Part shown: in pieces, positions 35,591 through 44,546 of the stretch | How the letters are laid out: each line of letters begins with the position of its first letter | Position numbering within the stretch: position 1 is the stretch's first letter | DNA from: Planctomycetota bacterium | Lineage (GTDB): Bacteria > Planctomycetota > Planctomycetia > Pirellulales > Lacipirellulaceae | Assembly: GCA_029259915.1 (NCBI GenBank) | Contig: JAJDED010000007.1 | Span: 1-64,000 of the forward strand | DNA: 64,000 nt | Direction of reading: 5' to 3' | The notes under the pieces: generated by a model | Database searches by the model: none | What the model was told of the DNA's origin: nothing | Seen by the model: only the letters and a program-made list of their open reading frames with translations | Translations under genes and position numbers: made by a program

Positions 35591-36622
35591 ATGATGTTTC
35601 GGCATCGGTTTTCAAAAGGTGGTTGTCGTGCAACGCAGCGGGCCTTTACCCTGGTCGAGTTGTTGGTCGTGATTGCAATCATTGGATTGCTGGTTGCGCT
35701 GCTACTCAGGGCGGTCCAGTCGGCCCGTGAAGCGGCGCGCAAGATGAGCTGCCAAAACAATCTGAAGAACATTGCCTTGGCCTGTCTCAATTACGAATCG
35801 GCTCAAGGGGCGTTGCCTCCGGGTTCGACAATCAACAATGTTGTGCGACGTAACGGCCTAAGCTGGCAGGTAGATATTCTCCCTTACCTGGACCAGCGAT
35901 CTTTGCGTGAGGAGATTCAGCGCCAAGTCAACGAATTCCGCAGGACCGACCCAGCCCGTGAGCCCCCGAATATTTACGATTTGCAGCAGGTGAACGAAGT
36001 CGAAATATCCTCATTTCTTTGCCCAAGCGATGGCGAGGTGATCGACAATCGCAATGGGATTGGTCTTGCCAGCAGTAGTTATGCGGGCGTGGCGGGCTCG
36101 GCGGCCAGTCGAGGTGAGACAGACGCATTTGTGGGAGACAATAGCGGACTGTGTGGCGTTGTGAATTTCGATGGCGTGTTTTTTTACGGAAGCCGCGTCC
36201 AGTTGCGGCAGATTCTCGACGGTATGAGTAGCACGCTGCTTGCCGGGGAACGCTGGTACCAGCTGCGCGCTTGGACGGCAGGCGTTTTCTGGCAAACCCC
36301 GGTCAATAGTCGACCACCCACGGGGCCCGCTCCTAATTCCTGTTTGAGTGCGATAAAAAATATCGACAAACAGTTTCCTGTGAATGCGTCGCTCGACAGA
36401 TTAGGCTATTACAAACAGCACGAAGACGACGATCGGCCAGGGGCCGTCCCCGCGGCGATGAGAATTATTCCTTTCAATAACTTGCCATTCGGTAGTTTTC
36501 ATCCTGGCGGTGCAAATTTTAGTTCAGTTGACGGAAGCGTGAAATTTATCAACAACTCCCTGGATCCCGAAGTGTACGTGGCGCTGGCATCCCGAGATGG
36601 CGCCGAAACCGCATCCAACTAA
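35591..36622 (+). CDS. DUF1559 pseudopilin-like protein
   Basis: N-terminal pseudopilin segment [20 protein letters not shown] with the usual E at position +5, then LLRAVQSAREAARKMSCQNN; the Pro normally found in LLLPAVQ is Arg here. The C-terminal part has the H-x9-DG motif FHPGGANFSSVDGSVKFI. Start may be GTG 35582, ATG 35591 or ATG 35594. It heads an operon: the GHL10 gene begins 17 bases after its stop and the AmpG-like permease five bases after that. A role in presenting or exporting envelope machinery for murein uptake is possible but unproven. Confidence 0.87.
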   Translation: MMFRHRFSKGGCRATQRAFTLVELLVVIAIIGLLVALLLRAVQSAREAARKMSCQNNLKNIALACLNYESAQGALPPGSTINNVVRRNGLSWQVDILPYLDQRSLREEIQRQVNEFRRTDPAREPPNIYDLQQVNEVEISSFLCPSDGEVIDNRNGIGLASSSYAGVAGSAASRGETDAFVGDNSGLCGVVNFDGVFFYGSRVQLRQILDGMSSTLLAGERWYQLRAWTAGVFWQTPVNSRPPTGPAPNSCLSAIKNIDKQFPVNASLDRLGYYKQHEDDDRPGAVPAAMRIIPFNNLPFGSFHPGGANFSSVDGSVKFINNSLDPEVYVALASRDGAETASN

Positions 36623-36639
36623 TTGTCATACTTTTTATA

Positions 36640-38223
36640 TTGAGAACAATCATTCGCACTTCAGCCAACCAACCGCACGATGCGACCTTCCTGCTAGTGA
36701 TTTGCCAATATTGGTTGATTTTCGTCCTTTTGTTGATACCAACGGGAATCGCTTCAGGTGAGCCGAAGGAAATTCGAGCCGATTCCGCGACGAAATTGCC
36801 CGAGGTCCGCCGCGAGTTTCGAGCGGCGTGGGTGGCCACTGTGGCAAACATCGATTGGCCCTCGAAGCCTGGTTTGACAGTATCCGAGCAACAGGAGGAG
36901 CTGCACGCAATCCTCGATCGTGCCGTGCAATTAAATCTCAACGCGATCATTTTCCAAGTTCGGCCCCATTGCGATGCGCTCTACGACTCGAAACTTGAGC
37001 CGTGGTCGGAATATCTCACCGGTACGATGGGCCAACCGCCCCAGCCGGCTTACGATCCATTGGCAATGTTTGTAAAGGAAGCGCACGCGCGTGGATTGGA
37101 ACTCCATGCATGGTTCAATCCGTATCGGGCATCGCACCCAAGTGGCCATAGCGAGTTGGCCACCACGCACATCAGCAAAACAAAGCCGCACGTGGTGCGA
37201 AAGTATGGCAAATACCTGTGGCTCGATCCCGGCGAGCCGGAAGCAGTGCGGCATTCGCTCGACGTGATTGTCGACGTCGTGCGGCGTTACGATATCGACG
37301 GTGTCCACTTCGACGATTATTTTTATCCCTATCCGATAAAAGACGAGCAGGGAAAGCAAATCCCATTTCCCGACGACCGCAGTTGGGAGCAATCGCTTGC
37401 CGATGGGGAAACGCTCGATCGCGACGATTGGCGGAGAAAAAATGTCGATCAATTTATCCGCCAGGTTTATCAAGCGACTAAAAAAGAAAAACCGTGGGTC
37501 AAGTTTGGCGTAAGCCCCTTCGGCATTTGGAAGCCGGGGCATCCGGAGTCGATCCAAGGATTCAATGCGTATGCCAGTCTCTACGCGGATGCTCGGAAAT
37601 GGTTGGACGAAGGTTGGGTCGACTATTTTACTCCCCAGTTGTATTGGCAGATCGAAAGCAGCGGGCAAAGTTATCCCGTGCTTTTGAAATGGTGGCACGA
37701 GCAGAATCGGCAACAACGGCATTTGTGGCCGGGAAATTACGCTTCGCAAGTTGCCAATGCCGAGCTGAAAAACTGGCCGGTGGAGGAATTGACGCAACAG
37801 ATAAAAATCACGCGCGATCAACCCGGTGCCACGGGCAACGTGCATTTTAGTATGAAGTCGTTGATGGACGACCGTCGCGGAGTGGCGGAAGCGTTGGCTA
37901 ACGGTCCTTACCAAGAGCCGGCGCTGGTTCCCGCTTCAAACTGGTTAGGCAATCAACTTCCCGACAAAGCAGAAGTGACTTCTCGCAAATCTCAAGGTGG
38001 CCTCAAAATTCAGATGGATCTTCCCGGAGACAACGATCCCTGGCTGTGGGTGATTCGAACAAAAACGAACGGACGTTGGCAAACTGAAATTGTCCCAGGG
38101 CACGTTAGAACTTACGATTTATCTGCAGCAATCCCCAGCCCATCACTCGTAGCAGTATCTGCGGTAAATCGCCTCGGACTGGAAGGTCCCGTGACTACGA
38201 TCAACCCTGAAGAACAACAATAA
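36640..38223 (+). CDS. GHL10-family glycosyl hydrolase (YddW/DigH-like)
   Basis: 527 residues from TTG 36640; GTG 36697 is an alternative start. A hydrophobic signal segment (YWLIFVLLLIPTGIASG) leads to a GHL10 (DUF187) TIM barrel: REFRAAWVATVANIDWPSKP, LNAIIFQVRPHCDALYDSKL, HAWFNPYRAS, DGVHFDDYFYPYP and a WVDYFTPQLYWQIES segment. E. coli DigH (YddW) of this family cuts glycan strands denuded of peptides at the division site, so a murein glycosidase is the best call. The last ~100 residues look like a fibronectin-type domain. It lies between the DUF1559 gene and the AmpG-like permease with 17- and 5-base gaps, so its products may feed that permease. Confidence 0.87.
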   Translation: MRTIIRTSANQPHDATFLLVICQYWLIFVLLLIPTGIASGEPKEIRADSATKLPEVRREFRAAWVATVANIDWPSKPGLTVSEQQEELHAILDRAVQLNLNAIIFQVRPHCDALYDSKLEPWSEYLTGTMGQPPQPAYDPLAMFVKEAHARGLELHAWFNPYRASHPSGHSELATTHISKTKPHVVRKYGKYLWLDPGEPEAVRHSLDVIVDVVRRYDIDGVHFDDYFYPYPIKDEQGKQIPFPDDRSWEQSLADGETLDRDDWRRKNVDQFIRQVYQATKKEKPWVKFGVSPFGIWKPGHPESIQGFNAYASLYADARKWLDEGWVDYFTPQLYWQIESSGQSYPVLLKWWHEQNRQQRHLWPGNYASQVANAELKNWPVEELTQQIKITRDQPGATGNVHFSMKSLMDDRRGVAEALANGPYQEPALVPASNWLGNQLPDKAEVTSRKSQGGLKIQMDLPGDNDPWLWVIRTKTNGRWQTEIVPGHVRTYDLSAAIPSPSLVAVSAVNRLGLEGPVTTINPEEQQ

Positions 38224-38228
38224 TCACG

Positions 38229-40097
38229 ATGGCCTCCTCCTCTTCCAAAAACTCTTCCCGCAATCCGTGGCTGTGGATTCCAAGTCTTTATTTTGCTGAG
38301 GGACTTCCTTACGTAGTGGTGATGACCGTGTCGGTCATCATGTACAAGCGTTTGGGCGTGTCGAATACAGAGATCGCGCTTTATACCAGTTGGCTCTACT
38401 TGCCTTGGGTGATCAAGCCGTTTTGGAGCCCACTTGTCGACGTCTTGCGGACAAAGCGGTGGTGGATCGTAGCCATGCAACTCTTGATAGGCGCTGGTTT
38501 GGCCGGCGTGGCCCTAACGATTCCTACATCGAATTTTTTCCAGTACACGCTAGCGTTTTTGTGGCTGATGGCATTCAGCTCGGCAACGCATGATATCGCG
38601 GCCGACGGCTTCTACATGCTGCCGCTGAGTTCGCACGAGCAGACCTGGTTCGTTGGTATTCGCAGCACTTTCTACCGACTGGCGATGATTACCGGGCAGG
38701 GGCTACTGGTGATGCTCGCTGGCGCATTGGAAGTACACTACGGTTTACCCGAGGTTACCGTTACCGTTCAAGCAGTGACAGAAGACACGGCGTCTGCAGA
38801 ATTCAATCCAGAGGCTTTCACAACTCTTCCGATGGATTCAAGTCAACAGATACTTGTCGGAAGCGATCAATACCGACTTTCACTTGCGGATCACGCTCCC
38901 GAACAAATCGCTTTGGCGATCAATAAAGTCAAGAATTGGAACGTGGAGCATGGTTTCTATGTTTTGGAAAAATCGATAGAGCATCAGCAAAAGGAAAAGC
39001 CTGCCTGGCAAAATGCACTAGAAGAATGGATCGTGCGTTGGTTCGGTCCGAATAAACCGGTATCCCGAAGAGCAGATGTGGTAGGCGACATTGCGCTTAT
39101 TTCATTTCGTCTGGCTCAACCACTACAAGGCGACGAATCGCGTGCTGTGAGTTTTTCTTTTGCTCAAGGTGACCGTAGTTTTCAAGTTATTGAAGGCTCA
39201 CGATTCAATTTGAACTCTGATAATAGTAACCAGACCTTTGTAGCGGTTGTGCAGGTCGACTCTCGGCTCGATCATCTTTCGCAGGCGTCCTTTAGAGCAG
39301 TTTCAGGGGATAGTCCTCTGGCATGGAAGCAGACGTTTCTTCTCTTAGCAGGATTCTTTCTTGTTATTTGCTTCTATCATTATTTAGTAATCCCTCGTCC
39401 ACCTACTGATGTTCCAAGAGAAACGAAAGGCATTGGTAACTTAATCCGGGAGTTTCTCGTTCCATTTCAGTCCTTCTTCCGAAAGAAAAACATCGCACTG
39501 GCGATCGGGTTCTTGCTGTTCTATCGCTTTGCGGAAGCGCAGCTCGTGAAGTTGGCTTCGCCTTTTCTGTTAGATGGCAAGGAGGTCGGGGGACTTGCGC
39601 TTTCGACGGGTGAAGTTGGATTTGTCTACGGCACAGTTGGCATCGTGATGTTGACGATTGGCGGAATCTTGGGTGGGTTGGTCGCCGCCAAGCAAGGGTT
39701 GAAATTCTGGCTGCTGTGGATGGTGTTGGCGATCAATCTTCCCAACGCGGTGTATGTGTTCCTCTCCCAAGTTCAACCGGAGAGTTTTGTGATGGTCAAT
39801 CTGGCGGTAGGCATCGAGCAGTTTGGCTACGGCTTCGGCTTTACGGCCTATATGTTGTTTATGCTTTATGTCTCGCGTGGCGAGCATGAAACGGCGCACT
39901 ATGCGCTCTGCACCGGCTTCATGGCCTTGGGAATGATGTTGCCAGGGATGATGAGTGGATGGCTGCAGGAGTTGATCGGCTACCAACATTTCTTCATTTG
40001 GGTGATGATCGCAACTCTCCCTAGTTTTGTCGTCTGTTGGCTTATTCCTCTCGATCCAGATTTCGGCAAAAACCAAGACCAGGACGAGCCGGCTTGA
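38229..40097 (+). CDS. AmpG-like MFS muropeptide permease with large extracytoplasmic insert
   Basis: The first ~168 and last ~255 residues follow AmpG-type MFS permeases: LYFAEGLPYVVVMTVSVIMY, LYLPWVIKPFWSPLVDVLRT, SSATHDIAADGFYMLPL. AmpG imports GlcNAc-anhydroMurNAc peptides. Between TM5 (to ~168) and TM6 (from ~367) lies an extra ~195-residue polar domain (about 170-366) with beta-like segments and a helix near 255-270; ordinary AmpG has only a short loop there. With the N-terminus inside, this loop faces out of the cytoplasm, so it may bind murein fragments or a partner hydrolase (inference). Starts five bases after the GHL10 stop. Confidence 0.85.
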   Translation: MASSSSKNSSRNPWLWIPSLYFAEGLPYVVVMTVSVIMYKRLGVSNTEIALYTSWLYLPWVIKPFWSPLVDVLRTKRWWIVAMQLLIGAGLAGVALTIPTSNFFQYTLAFLWLMAFSSATHDIAADGFYMLPLSSHEQTWFVGIRSTFYRLAMITGQGLLVMLAGALEVHYGLPEVTVTVQAVTEDTASAEFNPEAFTTLPMDSSQQILVGSDQYRLSLADHAPEQIALAINKVKNWNVEHGFYVLEKSIEHQQKEKPAWQNALEEWIVRWFGPNKPVSRRADVVGDIALISFRLAQPLQGDESRAVSFSFAQGDRSFQVIEGSRFNLNSDNSNQTFVAVVQVDSRLDHLSQASFRAVSGDSPLAWKQTFLLLAGFFLVICFYHYLVIPRPPTDVPRETKGIGNLIREFLVPFQSFFRKKNIALAIGFLLFYRFAEAQLVKLASPFLLDGKEVGGLALSTGEVGFVYGTVGIVMLTIGGILGGLVAAKQGLKFWLLWMVLAINLPNAVYVFLSQVQPESFVMVNLAVGIEQFGYGFGFTAYMLFMLYVSRGEHETAHYALCTGFMALGMMLPGMMSGWLQELIGYQHFFIWVMIATLPSFVVCWLIPLDPDFGKNQDQDEPA

Positions 40098-40114
40098 GTA
40101 CGACGAACGGTAGG

Positions 40115-41068
40115 TTATCGCAATCGGCTTAATAGCTGGGAAAACTGGGAGGGATCTAGGCTAACCTCCAAGTAGATGTTGCGGGCTGTTTCTGCATCGA
40201 CCCGATCAAAGTGTTCTGGTTCCGCGACCACGAGCACACCGGACATTTCCAATGTGGCTGGGCTGATAGCCAGCCGTTCGGGCTCCTGGGAAAAATAACA
40301 TGCCGGGCGGTGCGCGGCGCGAGGGAAAAGAACAACCAGGTAACGTCCATCTCGGTATCGGGCCGTCAAATTCAACATCGGTTCTTCGTCGGAAGCTGTG
40401 ATCTCTTTCAAAACTGCCACGGCCCGTTCAATCTTCTCCTGAATGGCGCTGGCGTTTGCGTCGGTAAACACCAGCATCCGCCGTCCAAAACTTTCGTGAG
40501 CGAATGGCTGTGTTGAGGAATCAGTGAGGAGCGGCTCTGCAAACAACGGGATACTACCAGCGTCGCAAGCTTGAAAATGAAAATGGTCGGGAGCAGAGGC
40601 TCCGCAGCGAGGACCATTATAAAAGACGAGCATGTCGGGACCGATCTTGTTGGCTAATTCCAACATGGTTCCTACATGCCCTGCCAACTGTTGGGGTCGA
40701 TGCTCGCGATCCGGAATCGTGCAGTGGCGACGTAAGATCGGATAGGGATTAGGCAGGATCACCAGCTCGCCGAAGGCAATACCACGCTCCTGCGGAGGCA
40801 TGTTGTCAGGACAAAGAAAACACTTTCGAGTCGCTACAGATTCGGCATCCGTTTTGGCGTGCGTCGATTTGCAGCGGCCCGGATTCGCCTGAACCACTAC
40901 CCGCGTCCCATCGTGCGTGAGTGTCTTGGCTCTGATTGACGAGAGCGCATCCACGCCCTGCCGAAATGTTTCCCAGTCTTCGCGCTGACTGGAAAACAGC
41001 TGGTCGATTGCAGACGGCAAATTTGCGTCTGACGGCCACGGATTGAGTAAGACGGAATCCCAGCTCAT
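40115..41068 (-). CDS. DUF4922 protein, nucleotidyltransferase/HIT-like
   Basis: 317 residues of the DUF4922 type. The N-terminal part has IRAKTLTHDGTRVVVQANPG, then ESVATRKCFLCPDNMPPQER with a CxxC pair (83, 86); the centre has LPNPYPILRRHCTIPDREHR and FYNGPRCGASAPDHFHFQAC, where HFHF (H162, H164) resembles the histidine triad of galactose-1-phosphate uridylyltransferase and GDP-sugar phosphorylases. A phosphorylase or nucleotidyl transferase of a sugar phosphate is a fair guess. Its ATG overlaps the stop of the upstream glycosyltransferase (ATGA), so the two work together. Function unproven. Confidence 0.72.
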   Translation of the reverse strand: MSWDSVLLNPWPSDANLPSAIDQLFSSQREDWETFRQGVDALSSIRAKTLTHDGTRVVVQANPGRCKSTHAKTDAESVATRKCFLCPDNMPPQERGIAFGELVILPNPYPILRRHCTIPDREHRPQQLAGHVGTMLELANKIGPDMLVFYNGPRCGASAPDHFHFQACDAGSIPLFAEPLLTDSSTQPFAHESFGRRMLVFTDANASAIQEKIERAVAVLKEITASDEEPMLNLTARYRDGRYLVVLFPRAAHRPACYFSQEPERLAISPATLEMSGVLVVAEPEHFDRVDAETARNIYLEVSLDPSQFSQLLSRLR

Positions 41069-42525
41069 GGTTGTCGGTTCTGTCGAGCGGCAATTTCGAT
41101 CGATCGCAAACGATCTTTATAAGTGGTGTAGCGGTTCATCGTCTCTATCGGCAGAGCATGATCCGAGTTCTCCTCCCATCGCCGACACCAATACAACGAG
41201 TCGTAGATACGACCGATGGGGTATCTGCTGGCAATCTTCAGGGCAACCGCGTAATCTTCTCCATAACTGGCATTCGGAAACCCGATACTGCGGAGAGTTG
41301 GGACATGGAACGCTCGCGGGGCACCCATTCCTGCAATTCGCAGGGCGTTGTTGTGCCCGTTCTCGTCGGTCCACTCGCGGTGATCCACTAGTCCTGGTGG
41401 TATTGGATTGAGATCGAAATCAACAATCGTGTAGGATCCGATCACCATGGCGCAGCCAGTGCGTTGGAATTCGGCCACGATCCGCTTCAGAACATCGGTT
41501 TTGGCGTACAAGTCGTCGCTGTCCAATTGTATTGCAAATCGTCCGCACGCCTCGGAGTGGACCGCTTCATTCCAGCAGCCGCCGATGCCAAGATCTGTCC
41601 GTTTGGGCACAAGATGAATGAGACGCGGATTCTGTTGAGCGATGTCTGACAGAATTTGAGATGTTTTGTCGGTAGAATGGTTGTCGACCACGATCACATT
41701 AAAGGCAAAGTCCGCCTCTTGCGACAACGCACTTTCCACCGCATCGGAAATGGTGCGTTGGCGGTTTCTCACCGGAATCACCACACTCGCCTCAACTAGA
41801 AAAGGACTTGTCTCGCCAACCCAAGGAGCCTTTGGTGGATCGCTGTAAGCTCCAATGCGCTTCAAGTGAGCTGTGGCGATCTGTTCCATCTCACCCTGGT
41901 ATTCACGATTGCGAGGATCCACATAGCTGAAATGATCCTCCCCGCTAGAGTCGTCTGCTGCAAAAGGCAGGGTGTATGTGGGTTCTGGTAAATGGAAGAT
42001 CGGGCCCACTTCGCTGAGCCGCAAACGGAGATCATACCACCCACCAAACGTTGTGGCTGCACATTCCTGCTGCATTTGTGCGGAGATGGCTCGCAGCCGA
42101 TCTCCATCGAGCAATAGCGCTTGGCCAAAATCAAAATCGTCCCGTAAACTTCCCGATTGGTAATCGATCAAGGGATGGAGACGCGTACTCCGATCGATGT
42201 CTTGATCGAGATAGTCTGAGTAGACGGCCGCGGCCTTCGTTTCGCGAGCACAATCGACGAGGCGTTTCAATCCCTGTGTCGATAAGTCCACTGACGAAGA
42301 CAAAACCCACAACAGATAATCGGCGTCTGTTTCTTGAAACCACTTCAAGGCGTCAGCAATAGCAGCCGACGATTGTAAGTTTTCTGCCTTGAGAATCGTG
42401 TGATCTCCAGGCGGAGCAGATACTTGATTTGGAACAATCAGAGCCAAATCATGAATCGCAGAACATTGCTGGAAGGGACCAAGCGAGGCTCCATTCCAGG
42501 CGACTACTGCAACACCCGTTGCCAT
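41065..42525 (-). CDS. two-part protein with family 2 glycosyltransferase domain
   Basis: 486 residues. The C-terminal half (from ~245) is a GT2/GT-A domain: EASVVIPVRNRQRTISDAVE, VIVVDNHSTDKTSQIL and the metal site QLDSDDLYAK (DxD-like, ~335), then GEDYAVALKIASRYPIGRIY. The first ~235 residues look like a degenerate second glycosyltransferase-like domain (DADYLLWVLSSSVDLSTQGL, YSDYLDQDID). No signal peptide or membrane anchor. Coupled to the DUF4922 gene by ATGA. The pair may make or recycle a nucleotide-sugar-derived product; why it sits in the murein region is not clear. Divergent from the GH3 gene. Confidence 0.8.
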   Translation of the reverse strand: MATGVAVVAWNGASLGPFQQCSAIHDLALIVPNQVSAPPGDHTILKAENLQSSAAIADALKWFQETDADYLLWVLSSSVDLSTQGLKRLVDCARETKAAAVYSDYLDQDIDRSTRLHPLIDYQSGSLRDDFDFGQALLLDGDRLRAISAQMQQECAATTFGGWYDLRLRLSEVGPIFHLPEPTYTLPFAADDSSGEDHFSYVDPRNREYQGEMEQIATAHLKRIGAYSDPPKAPWVGETSPFLVEASVVIPVRNRQRTISDAVESALSQEADFAFNVIVVDNHSTDKTSQILSDIAQQNPRLIHLVPKRTDLGIGGCWNEAVHSEACGRFAIQLDSDDLYAKTDVLKRIVAEFQRTGCAMVIGSYTIVDFDLNPIPPGLVDHREWTDENGHNNALRIAGMGAPRAFHVPTLRSIGFPNASYGEDYAVALKIASRYPIGRIYDSLYWCRRWEENSDHALPIETMNRYTTYKDRLRSIEIAARQNRQP

Positions 42526-42740
42526 AATTGAACCTCCTTCTCAGAAATAAGGATCGTAAGTCCATTTCTGAAAAGTCCTAGACGGAACAACAGTACCCCG
42601 CCCCTGTAGGCAACTAGGGCGATCGCACAAACGGGCAATTATAGCGACCAAGATCAACATGTACATTCCCCTCGATGGGCGTCAAGCAGGCGCGAGAAAC
42701 GATTCTTGCCACTGGAAGCCGAATAGGGGACATTCTAGAC

Positions 42741-44312
42741 ATGAGCGATGTACAACTCAGCGACCGACCAACTTCTTTGCGTGAGAAACTTGCCCAACTG
42801 CTGTTTGTACGGGTTGGCTCCAACTTGCCGCCGGTGCGGACTGTAGAAGAGGACGAATTGCGAGTTACTGAGTTGATCGAGCAATGCCCCGTCGGCGGGC
42901 TTGTGCTCTTCAACGGGCGGCGAGGAGAAACGGCGCAAACACTTGCTCGACTACAAACACAAAGCCGCTATCCGCTACTAGTTGCTTCAGACATCGAGCG
43001 GGGAGTGGGACAGCACCTACTTGGCCACACCGTGTTTCCCCACGCGATGGCGTTCGATGCGCTGGGGCCGGACGCGGAACAAGCGGTCCAAGAGTTTGCA
43101 GAATTCACAGCCAATTCGGCGCTTGCCAATGGAATTCACATTGCCTTTGCCCCAGTGGCCGATGTGAATATCGATCCCCGAAATCCCATTATCGCTACGC
43201 GCGCCTTTGGCAGTTCACCCGAGCGCGTCGCCCGGTTGGTGAAGTCGTTCATCGAGGGCTGTCAGAACGAGGGGCTCTTGACTACTGCCAAGCATTTTCC
43301 AGGACATGGCAACACACACGAAGATTCGCATCTTGCCTTGCCAACGGTAGACGCTAGCCGAGAGGAAATGCTGGCATGCGAATTGGCGCCGTTTCGTGCA
43401 GCAATCTCTGCTAACGTTTCGTTGATCATGACTGCGCATGTTCGATACCCCGCGTGGGACGAAAGCGGCAAACCGGCGACCCTTTCCCGACCTATTCTTA
43501 CCGAGTTATTGCGTGAGCAGCTCGGGTTTGATGGCGTAGTAGTGAGCGACAGCCTATTGATGGAGGGAGTTAAGAGCCAGTATGCGAACGAAGGTGAGTT
43601 GGCGGTCGAAGCGCTCTTGGCAGGGATCGACATTTTGTGCGACCTTGCCGAGCCAGTCGCGACCCTCGAGGCGCTGGAAACTGCCGTGGCTCGAGAAGAT
43701 TTGCCTTTGCAGAGGGTCGAGGAATCGTTTCGGCGAGTGTGGGCGTTGAAACAATCTGTTTTCTCGGCACCAAGACGTGAGGCGGACATCGACACTGACG
43801 ATTCGGCACGGACGACAGAGACGATGGAGGGTCACTCCAGAGAAGTGGCTAGAAAAGCGATCATCTGTCAAACGAACGACTCCGCATCGCGCCCGCTTTC
43901 CTCGCGGCGTTCGTTATGCGCGTTGCTGTTGCGGCCGCACGGTTCGCATCTTGATCCTCCCGAACAGCCATTGGGTGCTGCGCTGCGCGAGAGGTTCAAT
44001 GCTTGCGAATATTATGAGCTCGGCCCCGATTGTCAGTCGACTGAATACGATTCCTTTTGCAAGCGTGCATTGCAAGCCGACCAACTGTTGATAGCGTTTA
44101 TTGTCAAGCCGGCAGCTTGGCACCGCTTCGGACTCTTGCCTGAGCAAGCGGCTCTCGTAAAGAAACTTACTGAATCGCGAGAGTGCGTGTTGGCGTCGCT
44201 CGGCACTCCTGAAGCACTGCATCCGTTTGAAGCAACTGTCAAGCTTTGTACATTTAGCGACGTTGCCGCCTCGCAAGTGGCTTTGGCAGAATATATTTTA
44301 GTTGCAACGTGA
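42741..44312 (+). CDS. nagZ: GH3 beta-N-acetylglucosaminidase (NagZ-like)
   Basis: GH3 domain with the NagZ signature KHFPGHGNTHEDSHLALP (184-201, with the catalytic histidine-aspartate loop), ASDIERGVGQHLLGH and the nucleophile D270 in VVVSDSLLMEGV. NagZ removes GlcNAc from GlcNAc-(anhydro)MurNAc peptides, leaving the substrates for AnmK or the MurNAc kinase. ATG 42741 gives 523 residues; the frame is open to 42675. A C-terminal domain of ~170 residues after the barrel makes it longer than the short cytoplasmic NagZ of E. coli and more like the two-domain Gram-positive form. No clear signal peptide, so it probably works on imported muropeptides. Confidence 0.88.
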   Translation: MSDVQLSDRPTSLREKLAQLLFVRVGSNLPPVRTVEEDELRVTELIEQCPVGGLVLFNGRRGETAQTLARLQTQSRYPLLVASDIERGVGQHLLGHTVFPHAMAFDALGPDAEQAVQEFAEFTANSALANGIHIAFAPVADVNIDPRNPIIATRAFGSSPERVARLVKSFIEGCQNEGLLTTAKHFPGHGNTHEDSHLALPTVDASREEMLACELAPFRAAISANVSLIMTAHVRYPAWDESGKPATLSRPILTELLREQLGFDGVVVSDSLLMEGVKSQYANEGELAVEALLAGIDILCDLAEPVATLEALETAVAREDLPLQRVEESFRRVWALKQSVFSAPRREADIDTDDSARTTETMEGHSREVARKAIICQTNDSASRPLSSRRSLCALLLRPHGSHLDPPEQPLGAALRERFNACEYYELGPDCQSTEYDSFCKRALQADQLLIAFIVKPAAWHRFGLLPEQAALVKKLTESRECVLASLGTPEALHPFEATVKLCTFSDVAASQVALAEYILVAT

Positions 44313-44333
44313 TTCTAAGAGATTCTCTAGAGT

Positions 44334-44361
44334 ATGCGCTTTCGCAAGAGCATGTTGCGCG
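44334..44361 (+). promoter_or_regulatory. putative regulator site before the dgcN-like operon
   Basis: ATGCGCT (44334-44340) and TTGCGCG (44355-44361), 21 bases apart; both differ from the other copies at the last base. 186 bases before the DUF1611 gene at 44547. Confidence 0.5.
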
Positions 44362-44546
44362 AAATCGTGAACTGCGTTGTAAGTTGGCTTAAACCCAATA
44401 GCTAAACGACAACCGCGATTCCCTTATCGTCAAGGTTTCTCCAAGAGGTGGCAAAAGAGTGGGTCAAGATAAGCGCAAACTCTTCTCTCGGAGTGAAGTT
44501 GCTATTAAACTCAATGCTGACCTCTAACAATTGAAACGAATGAAAA

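Noticed and set aside
42621..42648. Possible operator between GT2 and GH3 genes (GATCGCA-N14-TAGCGAC)
   Set aside because: Only 8 of 14 positions agree with the consensus; too weak to list as a site.
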